This document shows positions 30,586-39,219 of a stretch of 64,000 nt of DNA, piece by piece (positions within the stretch are counted from its first letter, which is position 1; each line of letters opens with the position of its first letter). The position numbers and the translations under genes are program-made. Under the pieces are notes generated by a model that was not told the origin of the DNA, ran no database searches, and saw only the letters and a list, made by a program, of their open reading frames with translations. This DNA is from Brooklawnia cerclae (GTDB lineage Bacteria > Actinomycetota > Actinomycetes > Propionibacteriales > Propionibacteriaceae). Location: positions 930,001-994,000 of the forward strand of contig NZ_JAAMOZ010000001.1 of the NCBI RefSeq assembly GCF_011758645.1, read 5' to 3'.

Positions 30586-31683
30586 ATGGTACGAGTTACG
30601 GTGGCTCCCGATTCTTTCAAGGGCAGCGCATCGGCTGTGGAGGCAGCCAAGGCGATGGCGGACGGTTGGCTCGCGGTACGCGGTGCCGACCTCGTCGAGC
30701 AGTATCCGATGGCTGACGGCGGGGAAGGCACGCTCGAGGCTTTGGCGGCCGCCCATCCCGAAGCCCAGTGGCGTCGGCTGGGCGTCACCGGACCGGACGG
30801 GCGAGAGGTGACCGCCCGGTGGCTATGGCTCCCGGACGGAACCGCTGCTGTCGAGTTGGCCGAGAGCTCAGGCATCACCTACATGGGACGCCTCGATCCG
30901 CTGTATTCGACGAGTCGCGGCCTGGGGGAGGTACTGCGGGCTGTCGCTGAGGAACAGCCGACCCAGATCCTGGTGGGGATCGGCGGTTCCGCGTCCACTG
31001 ATGGCGGTTGGGGAGCCTTGGCTGCTCTGGGACTTCGAGCTTTCGATGCACAGGGGAGGATGCTCGGCCCTGGCGGCGCGAGCCTGGCGGGTGCGGTGCG
31101 GGTGGACACGACCGAGTTGGTGCCGCTGCCTCCCGTCACGCTGCTGGCCGACGTCGACAACCCGCTTCTGGGCGAGCGGGGCGCCGCTACGGTGTTCGGC
31201 CCGCAGAAGGGTGCCGGCCCGGAGGACGTGGCCGTGTTGGACAACTGTCTGAGCTGTTGGAGCCGAGTACTCGGTGGGGATCCCGATATGCCCGGTGCTG
31301 GGGCGGCAGGCGGCGTCGGGTATGGGTTGATGACTGTCTATGGCGCAACACGAGCCCCCGGAGCCGACGTCATCGCCCAGGTCAGCGGGTTGAGCGCGGC
31401 TATCGCCGGAACGAACGTGGTGATCACAGGGGAAGGGCGTTTCGACGCCAGTTCGTTGCACGGCAAGGTGGTGGGACACGTGCTGGACATGGTGCGCCGA
31501 TCGGCGGATCCGGCTCAACTGATCGTGATCGCCGGCCAGATCGACAGCCCGGTGGAGAGAGGATACGCACTCACTGCCGTGGCCGGGAGCGTGGAGTCGG
31601 CAATTGCGGACCCGCTCCACTGGATCAGGCGGGCGGCTGCCGACGCCGCTCGGGACTACACGTCGACCGCCGCCGTGCGCTGA
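30586..31683 (+). CDS. glxK: Glycerate kinase
   Basis: 365 residues, GlxK/GarK family that phosphorylates D-glycerate. VAPDSFKGSASAVEAAKAMA at the N-terminus, YPMADGGEGTLEAL, VGIGGSASTDGGWGALAALG and the late VITGEGRFDASSLHGK are all family signatures. GGAG precedes the ATG at 30586; the upstream in-frame sequence is not protein-like. It completes the route glyoxylate, tartronate semialdehyde, glycerate, phosphoglycerate, linking the operon to glycolysis. Confidence 0.9.
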   Translation: MVRVTVAPDSFKGSASAVEAAKAMADGWLAVRGADLVEQYPMADGGEGTLEALAAAHPEAQWRRLGVTGPDGREVTARWLWLPDGTAAVELAESSGITYMGRLDPLYSTSRGLGEVLRAVAEEQPTQILVGIGGSASTDGGWGALAALGLRAFDAQGRMLGPGGASLAGAVRVDTTELVPLPPVTLLADVDNPLLGERGAATVFGPQKGAGPEDVAVLDNCLSCWSRVLGGDPDMPGAGAAGGVGYGLMTVYGATRAPGADVIAQVSGLSAAIAGTNVVITGEGRFDASSLHGKVVGHVLDMVRRSADPAQLIVIAGQIDSPVERGYALTAVAGSVESAIADPLHWIRRAAADAARDYTSTAAVR

Positions 31684-31761
31684 GCACGACGGGGTCGGAT
31701 GCTCGAAGCCGTACTGGCAGTGAGTCGTCGTTCAAACCGACGTCTCGTCCGGTTCCGACGA

Positions 31762-32316
31762 TCACAGCCCCGGATGCTCGTCCCCCGCGTCGTCGTCCGA
31801 CGGGCTGGCAGGGCTGAAGCCGGTGTTCGCGAAGAGGGCTGCGATGCCGGTGATCTGTTTGAGGCGCAGCAATTCGTCGGTGTCCAAGCCGATGTGGGCG
31901 ATGATCCACGCGTCGCTCATGCCCGCCTCGACGAGTTCGGCGACCACCTCGGTCATGAGCTCCACGCTGTGGGTGCCGCGGGCGCGGTTGTGGCGGATGG
32001 TGGAGGCCATGCGGTGGGGGAGGTCTTCGTCGATGGTGACCACGGGCAGCAGCCCGTGCTCGCGTTCGCGGATGCGCTGCGAGGTGAGCATGACCCTGTA
32101 GCGGTGATAGCCATCGACGATCTCGTAGACGTCCTTCCCGGGGAGGTAGGAGCACACGATGGGTTGGGTGTAGCCGTCTTCCCAGATGCTGCGTTCGAGC
32201 AGCTTCATCTCGGGTGGGGCGACGATGTTGGGGTTGTAGGCGTTGGCGCGGATCTTCTCCACGGGCACGCCTCTCACGCGGTAGACGGGGGACAGGAAGT
32301 CGTCCTCCTCGGTCAC
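31762..32316 (-). CDS. ParB-like protein, IbrB family
   Basis: 184 residues from a GTG overlapping the upstream stop (GTGA), with AGGAGG at good distance. VPVEKIRANAYNPNIVAPPE and YEIVDGYHRYRVML form a ParB/Srx nuclease-like domain in which the nucleotide-binding His-Arg is present. A helical C-terminal half (MSDAWIIAHIGLDTDELLRL) resembles the ParB helix-turn-helix linker. Paired with the PAPS-reductase-like gene, it matches IbrB, which with IbrA activates prophage-encoded genes in E. coli. The molecular role of the pair is not settled. Confidence 0.75.
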   Translation of the reverse strand: MTEEDDFLSPVYRVRGVPVEKIRANAYNPNIVAPPEMKLLERSIWEDGYTQPIVCSYLPGKDVYEIVDGYHRYRVMLTSQRIREREHGLLPVVTIDEDLPHRMASTIRHNRARGTHSVELMTEVVAELVEAGMSDAWIIAHIGLDTDELLRLKQITGIAALFANTGFSPASPSDDDAGDEHPGL

Positions 32317-33677
32317 GTCAGCACCTCCTGGTACTTCTCCATGGCCGAGCGGCGCCTGTCCTCGTCCTGTTTGGTGGGGCCGAAGCCCATGTACCGGCAG
32401 GTGTAGTCGTTGCGCAGGATGGTGATGCACATGCGCTTGTAGGTGGGCAGGGAGGCGAAAGCCCGGATGCCGGGCAGATCGTCGGGGTAGGTGGGGAAGC
32501 GGACGATCTCGTGCGGGCGCGTGTAGACGCGCCCGGTGTGCGGGGGGCCGAGATACTCGGCCTGGATGCCGGCAGCCTCAAGCTCACGGACGGTGTCGGT
32601 GGGCAGTGCGCCGCCCTTCTCCGTCCAGTAGCGCACCGAGGTGGCGAACTTGGTCAGATAATGCTGCCGGGCCGCGACGGGCAGCGTGTCGAGAAGGAAC
32701 TTCAGGTACGTCTTCCAGGTGTGCCCCGTCGGCAGAGTGACATTCCTGGCGGCCATGGCCTGGGTGTCGCCGTAGATCGCGGCGAAGTTGGCTCCGTTGA
32801 CCCGCCCGACCAGCCGTGCCCACAGCTCCGGTTCGATCACCCGGTACAGCTGGAGCTGGCGGATGCCCTGACTGATGAACGGCGAGGCGACCCGCATCAG
32901 GTGCGGGGACACGCCCGCCGTGTACATGAGGTCGTACAGATGGTTGTAGGACCACCCGAACAGGGCATGGGCATGCCACACGTCCTCGAGCAACCAGTCG
33001 TGGATCGGGTAGACCTTCACCACTCCCGGCGCCATCACAGAGGTCCAGCGCAGCCCGGCGTACATGGCATGCTTGTCCTCGCGGTTGATCGCCGCGTAGC
33101 GGTGCAGGGACTCCTGCTGGCGGATGCCGATCAGCACCGCTGTGCGCCGTGCGCCTGTCGTCTCGTGCAGCCAGCGCTCGAAGGCCTCCTGGAAGACGTA
33201 GTCCCACACGCCGTCGAAGCGTGGGAAGCCCCTCGGCACGTTCCCGGTGTGGATGACGCCCGAATGGGTGGGCAGCTCGCGCACCCACAGGGCACGCGAC
33301 TCGGGATCCCAGGGCTTCCAGTGGTCGGCGTACATCGTCGCCGCGCATCCGGCGGCGAACGGCAGGCACACCCGCCACGGCACGGTCAGGTCTCGGTCGG
33401 AGGTCATGATCCGGTCCACGTATCGCGTGGTCGCGGTGTACTGGCCCTCGTAGTCCATGTGAAAGACGTGCACCGGGCGGGTGATGGCGTGGGTGCGCAT
33501 GTAGTCCAGGACCAGATGCAGCATCGCCCCGGAGTCCTTGCCGCCGGAGAATGCCACGATCACGTTGTCGAAGTCGGCGAACACTCGTCCCAGGCGCTCC
33601 TGCGCAGCGTCGTACACCGTGCGCCCGCCCGAGGAGATCGACGATGCCCCGCTCCGAACTCTGTCGTCCTGGCTCAC
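32313..33677 (-). CDS. PAPS-reductase family protein, IbrA-like (DUF3440)
   Basis: 454 residues from the GTG at 33677, after GGAGGGGG. PP-loop FSGGKDSGAM (about 43-52) is intact, followed by VHVFHMDYEGQYTATTRYVD and WRVCLPFAAGCAA. The middle part (TAVLIGIRQQESLHRYAAIN, YPIHDWLLEDVWHAHAL) and C-terminal Cys (YTCRYMGFGP) are typical of the IbrA/DUF3440 group. An ATP-dependent activation chemistry is expected, but substrate and product are unknown. It is coupled to the ParB-like gene, so they probably act as one complex or pathway. Confidence 0.8.
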   Translation of the reverse strand: MSQDDRVRSGASSISSGGRTVYDAAQERLGRVFADFDNVIVAFSGGKDSGAMLHLVLDYMRTHAITRPVHVFHMDYEGQYTATTRYVDRIMTSDRDLTVPWRVCLPFAAGCAATMYADHWKPWDPESRALWVRELPTHSGVIHTGNVPRGFPRFDGVWDYVFQEAFERWLHETTGARRTAVLIGIRQQESLHRYAAINREDKHAMYAGLRWTSVMAPGVVKVYPIHDWLLEDVWHAHALFGWSYNHLYDLMYTAGVSPHLMRVASPFISQGIRQLQLYRVIEPELWARLVGRVNGANFAAIYGDTQAMAARNVTLPTGHTWKTYLKFLLDTLPVAARQHYLTKFATSVRYWTEKGGALPTDTVRELEAAGIQAEYLGPPHTGRVYTRPHEIVRFPTYPDDLPGIRAFASLPTYKRMCITILRNDYTCRYMGFGPTKQDEDRRRSAMEKYQEVLT

Positions 33678-34340
33678 GCGAACCCCCTCCAACCAGAGCC
33701 GGACGACCGTTCCCGTGGACCGCTTACCCGATGCCCTCATCACTACGCACAGGGCTTCACCTGTGTCCCTCAGCGGACACGACGACGGCCGACAATCCTG
33801 TTCCGCACCATACGCCCATCTGACAGTCACCCTCTAGACCTCAGTCGCGCTGGTGTGACGTCGGGGCCGACCCGCTCACGACTGCTCCTGTAGCAGTCGC
33901 TCAGGTCTCCTCACGTCTACCGTGGTCTCGTCTCGATTGCTCGCCGTAGCGTGCACGAGGGACCGGCAGCGGATCTTCGGCCTATCTCGTCACCGGACCG
34001 GTGACGGAGTGATGGCTGCCGCTCTCACTCGATGAGAGTGGGGCCGGTCGGCTCCCACGGGAGCAGCTCACGGGTGCGCTCACTGGAACCGGTGAGGGTC
34101 TGGCCGCACCGCCCTGCTCGTCGGGCCGGTGTTCTTCTGGATCCTCAGCGGAAGGGAGCCGCGAGACCTCGATCCTCGCGACCTGGTGGGGGAGTTCCTC
34201 CGCGTCGCGGCGCCTTCATCGAGTTGGACGTAGGGCTCGGTGCGCTTGACCGGGGAACGGAACCCTGGTGCCCCGCAGTTCCCGGGGAGGACGCGTTCAC
34301 TTCCCCGGGAACTGGTGAGAGTGCTTGTCTCCGCGGTTTT
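33678..34340. other. Non-coding segment with seven consecutive hairpins
   Basis: No gene is convincing here. Inverted repeats lie at 33879-33899 (CGACTGCT/AGCAGTCG), 33988-34006 (CGTCACCGG/CCGGTGACG), 34022-34038 (CTCTCA/TGAGAG), 34051-34064 (GCTCCC/GGGAGC), 34079-34096 (CTCACTGG/CCGGTGAG), 34160-34180 (CGCGAG/CTCGCG) and 34276-34314 (CAGTTCCCGGGG/CCCCGGGAACTG). The last, with a 12-base stem, may end transcription of the monooxygenase gene. The others have no obvious job; a structured RNA or protein-binding array upstream of the IbrA-like gene is possible. Confidence 0.55.
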
Positions 34341-34634
34341 TCACTCAGCGGGGAAGTAGCGCTTGACCACGGTCTCGCGCTCCAGCATCTCCTTGTTCTG
34401 CTTGCGGAACTCGATGAAGTGCGCCGAGACGTTGTGAACCTCTTCGATGGCGGCGACGTCGACCCACTCCTCGACGAAGACGAAGCTGCTCGGGGCTTCG
34501 ATGTTCTCGTACAGGGTGTAGCTGATGTTGCCTTCTTCCGCCCTGCTCTTCTCGATCATCGTCCTGGCCAGAGCGAGATACGACTCGCGGAACTCCGGCT
34601 TCACGGTGATGAGTGCGTTCAGCGTCACAGACAT
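34341..34634 (-). CDS. Antibiotic biosynthesis monooxygenase (ABM) domain protein
   Basis: 97 residues, one complete ABM/YgiN dimeric ferredoxin-like domain: LNALITVKPEFRESYLALAR, EEGNISYTLYENIEAP and FVFVEEWVDVAAIEEVH with the His-containing helix after it. Members are quinol monooxygenases, heme oxygenases or enzymes of polyketide tailoring; as a stand-alone gene it is probably a quinol or stress-related monooxygenase. GAGGAG precedes the ATG. It stands alone, with a strong hairpin just past its end. Confidence 0.8.
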   Translation of the reverse strand: MSVTLNALITVKPEFRESYLALARTMIEKSRAEEGNISYTLYENIEAPSSFVFVEEWVDVAAIEEVHNVSAHFIEFRKQNKEMLERETVVKRYFPAE

Positions 34635-34806
34635 TTTCCGGTCTCCTCTTTCGGGGCTGGCGGGCGGCGGGGTGGAACGCGGAGGCGCCAATGCACGCGA
34701 GTGTCTCGTCCTGCTCGGAGGTGTCATCTGCGACGCCGATCGTTCCGAGAAGCATACTGGCGCACGGCCTGCGACTCCGCGCCGCCCGGCCGTCGTCGGC
34801 GCGCGG

Positions 34807-35754
34807 TCACGGCACGAGGCTCGCGGACATCACGTCCAGGCGGTCGTCCTCGTCCTGTGTGTCGGGAACAGTCGTCGGTGTGACGGCGAGGACGACCAGG
34901 GCGCCGGCGATGACGGCAAGCCCCGCCCAGCCCACGGCGGAGAGGCGTTCCCCGACGACGATGATCGCGAGGATCGCGGCGACGGCGGGCTCCAGCAGCG
35001 TGACCGTCGTGGCGGTGCTCGCCGGCACCCGTGTGAGGCCGAGGCCGAACAGGAGGTAGCCGACGAACATCGGGACCAACGCCATGTACCCCGCGACGAG
35101 GAAAGCCCGGGTGGAGGCCAGGAGTGGTGCCCCGGTGACGAGCAGGACGGGCATCAGCAGCGTCCCACCGCCGCCGAACACCGCCCCCATGGAGGCCGAA
35201 CGGCTGATCCCTTGGGACATCAGGCGACGGACGGTCCACGAATAGGTGGCATAGGTCGCTCCCGCGATCAGGCCGAGGCCGATGCCGACGGCGGCGTGAC
35301 CGGCCGACGAGGCGAGTCCGTTCATCCTGGACACGCCCAACAAGACGCTGCCGACGACTCCGAGGACCGCCGCGAGCGTCCACCATGCACTCAGGATCCG
35401 GCGCTCGACGAGGCGCTCCAGAAGCCCGGACGCGAGCGGCGCCGATGCCAGCGACACCACGGTTCCCACTGCGACCCCGGCGTAGCGCATCGAGCTGTAG
35501 AAGGCGAGCGGGTAGATGGCGACGGCGAGCATCCCCACCAGGGCCGTCCGGCCGTTGGTCCGCAGCATGGCCGACTCCGCCCGCAGGGCCGGGACGGCGA
35601 CCACGGCCTGCAACAGCCCGCCGATGCCGAGCGCAGCCGCGCCGATCGCCAGCGGCCCCACGGTGGGCGCGAACGTCGCAGCCGTCCCGGTGGTGCCCCA
35701 CAGCAGTGACGCGGCGCTGATGACGGCGATGCCGGTCAGGCGTGCCCGGTTCAC
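34807..35754 (-). CDS. EamA/DMT-family exporter
   Basis: 315 residues with ten hydrophobic segments arranged as two EamA repeats: ISAASLLWGTTGTAATFAP begins the first and AVGIGLGLIAGATYATYSWT the second, and LLEPAVAAILAIIVVGE is the conserved end signature. Drug/metabolite transporter superfamily, inner membrane, probably exporting a small metabolite. The GTG start overlaps the TetR stop (GTGA), so both are one message under TetR control. Confidence 0.85.
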   Translation of the reverse strand: MNRARLTGIAVISAASLLWGTTGTAATFAPTVGPLAIGAAALGIGGLLQAVVAVPALRAESAMLRTNGRTALVGMLAVAIYPLAFYSSMRYAGVAVGTVVSLASAPLASGLLERLVERRILSAWWTLAAVLGVVGSVLLGVSRMNGLASSAGHAAVGIGLGLIAGATYATYSWTVRRLMSQGISRSASMGAVFGGGGTLLMPVLLVTGAPLLASTRAFLVAGYMALVPMFVGYLLFGLGLTRVPASTATTVTLLEPAVAAILAIIVVGERLSAVGWAGLAVIAGALVVLAVTPTTVPDTQDEDDRLDVMSASLVP

Positions 35755-36332
35755 AGCGCGCCCAGCAGCGTCGAGGCGATCCGGCGTGCGTGCAGGAGCC
35801 GATCGGATCGGCCTTCCAGCCCGGCGCGGCTCATGGCTCCCTCCAACAGGAACGACAGGTGCTCCGCCGTGTCGGTGGCGACGTCCTCCGAGGTCATCGC
35901 GCGAAGGTGCTCGACCAGGATGGATTCGACGCACTCCTTGTGCTGCCGCACCGCGTCACGGCCGGGTGATCCGACGGGCAACTCGGCCGCCGCATTGAGC
36001 AGGCCACACCCCCGGAAACCGTGCTCATACGCGGCCTCCGCGTGGTCGACGTAGGCGTCGAACACCGCGAGCACCTTCTCCGCGGGCGATGCGGCGTGTT
36101 GGACGCGCGCACGGTACAGCCCCAGCCATTCCTGATGACGGGCCTCGATGTAGGCCAGCATCAGTTCCTGCTTCGAGGAGAAGTTGTTGTAGAGGCTCAT
36201 CTTCGCGACCCCCGCCTCGGCGGTGATCGTGTCGATCCCTGTCGCCACCATGCCGTCGGCATAGAACAACCGGGACGCCGCGTCCAGCAGGCGTTCCCGG
36301 GCGGAACCCGCCCCACGCTGTGCAGAGTTCAT
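35751..36332 (-). CDS. TetR-family regulator of the EamA exporter
   Basis: 193 residues. HTH: RERLLDAASRLFYADGMVAT and IDTITAEAGVAKMSLYNNFS with KQELMLAYIE, the standard TetR DNA-binding domain. The C-terminal helical domain contains a Cys in HGFRGCGLLNAAAEL, as in regulators that sense electrophiles or oxidants. I take the ATG at 36332. Translationally coupled to the exporter and preceded by a palindrome. Confidence 0.85.
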   Translation of the reverse strand: MNSAQRGAGSARERLLDAASRLFYADGMVATGIDTITAEAGVAKMSLYNNFSSKQELMLAYIEARHQEWLGLYRARVQHAASPAEKVLAVFDAYVDHAEAAYEHGFRGCGLLNAAAELPVGSPGRDAVRQHKECVESILVEHLRAMTSEDVATDTAEHLSFLLEGAMSRAGLEGRSDRLLHARRIASTLLGAL

Positions 36333-36347
36333 GTGTGACCCCCTCGT

Positions 36348-36367
36348 TAGGTAGGTCAGTCTACCTA
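36348..36367. promoter_or_regulatory. TetR operator palindrome
   Basis: TAGGTAG-GTCAGT-CTACCTA is a perfect seven-base inverted repeat 15 bases before the TetR ATG. The sequence TAGGTAG/CTACCTA is a familiar operator of TetR-family regulators, and its position fits autoregulation of the regulator-exporter message. Confidence 0.75.
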
Positions 36368-36393
36368 GCAAAGGAGTAGGGGCGCCACCTGGA

Positions 36394-36768
36394 TCAACGT
36401 GTGAGCCACAACCCGAGCATCACCATCGCCAGGCTCAACACCAGCATGAGCAGGCAGTGGGATGCGGTGATCAGCCAGGGACGCTGAGCCGACCCTCCGG
36501 TGAGCAGGTTCGCCCCCTCGACACTGGCCGTGCTGAACGTGGTGTAGCCGCCGGCGAGCCCCGTCCCCAGGATGAGCCTCCATTGGTCCCAGCCCAGGTG
36601 GGTGGCTGCGAAACCGGTCACCAGGCCGAGGAACAGAGAGCCTGTGACGTTGATCAGGAACGTCCCGACCGGCAGGGGAAGCTTGTTCACGCGGCCGATG
36701 AGGCCGTCGAGGACGAAGCGCAGGACGGCTCCCAGACCGCCGGCGATGGCGACTCCGAGCACGATCAT
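36394..36768 (-). CDS. crcB: Fluoride channel subunit CrcB/Fluc
   Basis: 124 residues, four membrane helices. IAGGLGAVLRFVLDGLIG, FLINVTGSLFLGLVTGF and GLAGGYTTFSTASVEG are the family's polar track, with the conserved Asn and the Phe-box region. Actinobacteria usually have two such genes that pair as a heterodimer exporting fluoride. The start overlaps the preceding crcB stop by ATGA. Confidence 0.92.
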   Translation of the reverse strand: MIVLGVAIAGGLGAVLRFVLDGLIGRVNKLPLPVGTFLINVTGSLFLGLVTGFAATHLGWDQWRLILGTGLAGGYTTFSTASVEGANLLTGGSAQRPWLITASHCLLMLVLSLAMVMLGLWLTR

Positions 36769-37274
36769 TCGGCATCCCCCTCGTCTGTTGCCGGCTGGAC
36801 GATGTGCTGTGCGAGCGTCGCGCCGACCCATGCACAGGCGATGCCCAGCACGACGCTGGTTAGTGCGTAGGCGGTCCCGATGGCGATCTGGTCAGCGCGA
36901 ATGAGCTGGGTCGCTTCCAACGCGAACGCACTGTAGGTCGTATACCCGCCGATGACGCCGGTGCCGCCGCCGATCCGGGCGAGCTGGCGCCACCCCGCGT
37001 CCGGGCCACTGAGTGCCAGCGCGCGATAGCCGAACCCGAGGACCAGTGACCCACTGAGGTTGATGAGAAAGGTCGGCCACGGCCACGCGACGTCAGGATT
37101 CGCGAAGGCGTCCTCGAGAAGGTAGCGCACCGTGGCGCCGATGGCTCCGCCGACGAACACGGCGAGCAGATACCGCGCCTGGGCGAACGGCGGGCGCGTC
37201 ACCCTCGCGCCCGCCGTCGTCGCGGCGTCGTCCGCCTCCGTGTTGTCGTCCGATCGTGTCGTCGCGGGTGTCAT
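36765..37274 (-). CDS. crcB: Fluoride channel subunit CrcB/Fluc (second copy)
   Basis: 169 residues. A charged 35-residue N-terminal extension precedes LLAVFVGGAIGATVRYLLED, FLINLSGSLVLGFG and GVIGGYTTYSAFALEA, the CrcB signatures. It has Tyr in place of a Phe in the GGYTT box compared with its partner, typical of paired subunits. ATG at 37274 overlaps the universal stress protein stop. Confidence 0.9.
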   Translation of the reverse strand: MTPATTRSDDNTEADDAATTAGARVTRPPFAQARYLLAVFVGGAIGATVRYLLEDAFANPDVAWPWPTFLINLSGSLVLGFGYRALALSGPDAGWRQLARIGGGTGVIGGYTTYSAFALEATQLIRADQIAIGTAYALTSVVLGIACAWVGATLAQHIVQPATDEGDAE

Positions 37275-37813
37275 GCGATCCTGTTGCTCCAATCGGTGAC
37301 CGCCAGAGGGACGATCAACACGGGCCGGTGCTGGTGATGCGCGAGCCTGGCCGCGACGGATCCCTCGATGAACTCACGGGTCGTCGCGGCAACGCCGGGG
37401 GCGCGTGTGCCGACCACGATCGCGGACGCGTCCACCGCCCTCGCAAGATGGGTGAGCGCACGGTCGGGCGCCCCGGCAAGATACCGGAACTCCCAGTCGG
37501 TGCCGATGGGATCGAGCAGCGCGTGCAGTCCCGATTCCAGCGCGTCCCGGCGTCGCAGCCACTCGTCGTCGCCGCTGTCCGGGTCGAGTGCGGCGTGCCG
37601 CACCGAGCCGTCCGTGTGCTCCTCGATGGTGATCCGCGAGGTGTCCACGAAGGCGAAGTACAACTTGCCCACGGGCAGGTCGGCGGCCCAACGGGCGGCC
37701 GTCAGCGCGACCAGGCTCGCCTGGTCGGGCACCACGCCGACCACGAACGGGTGCCCACCCGGTGGGGTGATCCTGTCCAGGCTCGGCTGGGGAACCGTGT
37801 GTGCATCCCTCAT
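37271..37813 (-). CDS. Universal stress protein domain protein
   Basis: 180 residues, one Usp domain: FVVGVVPDQASLVALTAARW, LYFAFVDT and the nucleotide-binding end ASAIVVGTRAPGVAAT with RPVLIVPLAV. The G-2x-G-9x-G(S/T) pattern is only partly kept. Located between enolase and crcB in a message led by a fluoride riboswitch, so it may help cells tolerate fluoride-linked energy stress (inference). ATG at 37813 is the first start with protein-like sequence. Confidence 0.8.
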   Translation of the reverse strand: MRDAHTVPQPSLDRITPPGGHPFVVGVVPDQASLVALTAARWAADLPVGKLYFAFVDTSRITIEEHTDGSVRHAALDPDSGDDEWLRRRDALESGLHALLDPIGTDWEFRYLAGAPDRALTHLARAVDASAIVVGTRAPGVAATTREFIEGSVAARLAHHQHRPVLIVPLAVTDWSNRIA

Positions 37814-37850
37814 CGAACTTCTCCTCGTCTGGTGAGCACGTGGCCTCCTG

Positions 37851-39128
37851 TTACCGGCGATGCCCGGCCAGACCGTACGGCAGCCGCGGATCGGCCGCGG
37901 CGATCTCGAGCAGGCGGTTGTACTTCGCCACTCGTTCGCCACGTGCCGGGGCACCGCTTTTCAACTCCCCGGCGCCGGTTGCGACGACGAGATCCGCGAT
38001 GAACGTGTCAGGGGTCTCGCCGGAACGGTGCGACACCATCTGGTCGTACCCGGCTGAACGGCACAAGGCCTGCGCATCGAGGGTCTCGGTGACCGTCCCG
38101 ATCTGGTTGGGCTTGATCAGTGCGGCGTTGCCGACCTCACGGTCGATCGCCTGCTGGATGATCGCCGGATTGGTCACGAAGATGTCGTCGCCCACCAGCT
38201 GTACGGTGCCGCCGAGCCGCCGGGTGAGGCGCTCCCACCCGTCCCAGTCGTCCTCGGCGAGCCCGTCCTCCAGAGACCAGACGGGGAAGTCGCGCGCGAT
38301 CTGTTCATAGCGGGCGATCATGTCGTCCGATGTCAGCGCCTCGCCCGCGACCTGGTAGAAACCGTCCCTGTAGAACTCGCTGGACGCCGGGTCGAGCGCG
38401 ATCGCCACGCCGTCCATGCCGGCCGGGTAGCCGGCGGCCTCGATCGCTTCGACCAGCAGGCGCAGCACATCCTCGGGCTGGGTGATGTCGGGCGCGAACC
38501 CGCCCTCGTCGCCCAGGCCGGTCGAATCGCCCCGTGCGCGCAGGATGCCTCGGAGCGAGCTGTACACCGCCGCCCCGGCCCGCAGCGCCTCGGGAAACGA
38601 CGGTGCCCCGAGCGGAGCGATCATGAACTCCTGGAAGTCGAGGTCGTTGGCCGCGTGGACGCCGCCGTTGAGCACGTTGAAGTGGGGGACGGGCAGCCTC
38701 GCCGTGACGCCGGCCGGGGTCAGGTACTCCCACAGCGGGGTGTCCGCGGCGAACGCGCGGGCGACTGCCATCGAGACGCCGAGGATCGCGTTCGCACCGA
38801 GCCGCGCCTTGTTCGGCGTGCCGTCCAGCTCGATCATCGCGTGGTCGGCCTCGGCGAGCGAGCCCCACGAGCGCGACAGCAGAAGCTCCCGCAGGGGGCC
38901 TTGCACGTTGGCGACGGCGTGCAGCACACCTTTGCCCGAGTACCGGTCGGTGTCCCCGTCCCGTAGCTCGACGGCCTCGCGGGTGCCCGTCGAGGCCCCG
39001 GACGGTACCGCGGCGCTGTACTGGTGATCGTCAAGGGTCGTCACCGTGACCTTGATGGTCGGGTTGCCGCGCGAGTCGAGGATCTCCAGTGCCGAAACCT
39101 GCGAGAACCCCACGTTGCTGCGAGTCAT
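37851..39128 (-). CDS. eno: Enolase, in a fluoride-resistance operon
   Basis: 425 residues, complete. DSRGNPTIKVTV at the start, VPSGASTGTREAVELRD, NVLNGGVHAANDLDFQEFMI, DEGGFAPDI, and the Mg ligands and catalytic Lys in SLEDGLAEDDW, VGDDIFVTN and ALIKPNQIGT. SHRSGETPDTFIADL has Pro where Glu is usual. Enolase is the classic target of fluoride inhibition, so an extra copy behind a fluoride riboswitch would replace or outcompete the inhibited enzyme. It may not be the housekeeping enolase. Confidence 0.9.
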   Translation of the reverse strand: MTRSNVGFSQVSALEILDSRGNPTIKVTVTTLDDHQYSAAVPSGASTGTREAVELRDGDTDRYSGKGVLHAVANVQGPLRELLLSRSWGSLAEADHAMIELDGTPNKARLGANAILGVSMAVARAFAADTPLWEYLTPAGVTARLPVPHFNVLNGGVHAANDLDFQEFMIAPLGAPSFPEALRAGAAVYSSLRGILRARGDSTGLGDEGGFAPDITQPEDVLRLLVEAIEAAGYPAGMDGVAIALDPASSEFYRDGFYQVAGEALTSDDMIARYEQIARDFPVWSLEDGLAEDDWDGWERLTRRLGGTVQLVGDDIFVTNPAIIQQAIDREVGNAALIKPNQIGTVTETLDAQALCRSAGYDQMVSHRSGETPDTFIADLVVATGAGELKSGAPARGERVAKYNRLLEIAAADPRLPYGLAGHRR

Positions 39129-39219
39129 GATCTGCGTCCCTTCATCTCGTGTGAGCAAGCACCGGATGAGCGGCCGAGCCGTGGGGCAGACGTCACGGCG
39201 CGACCCTCACCGGGTCGAA

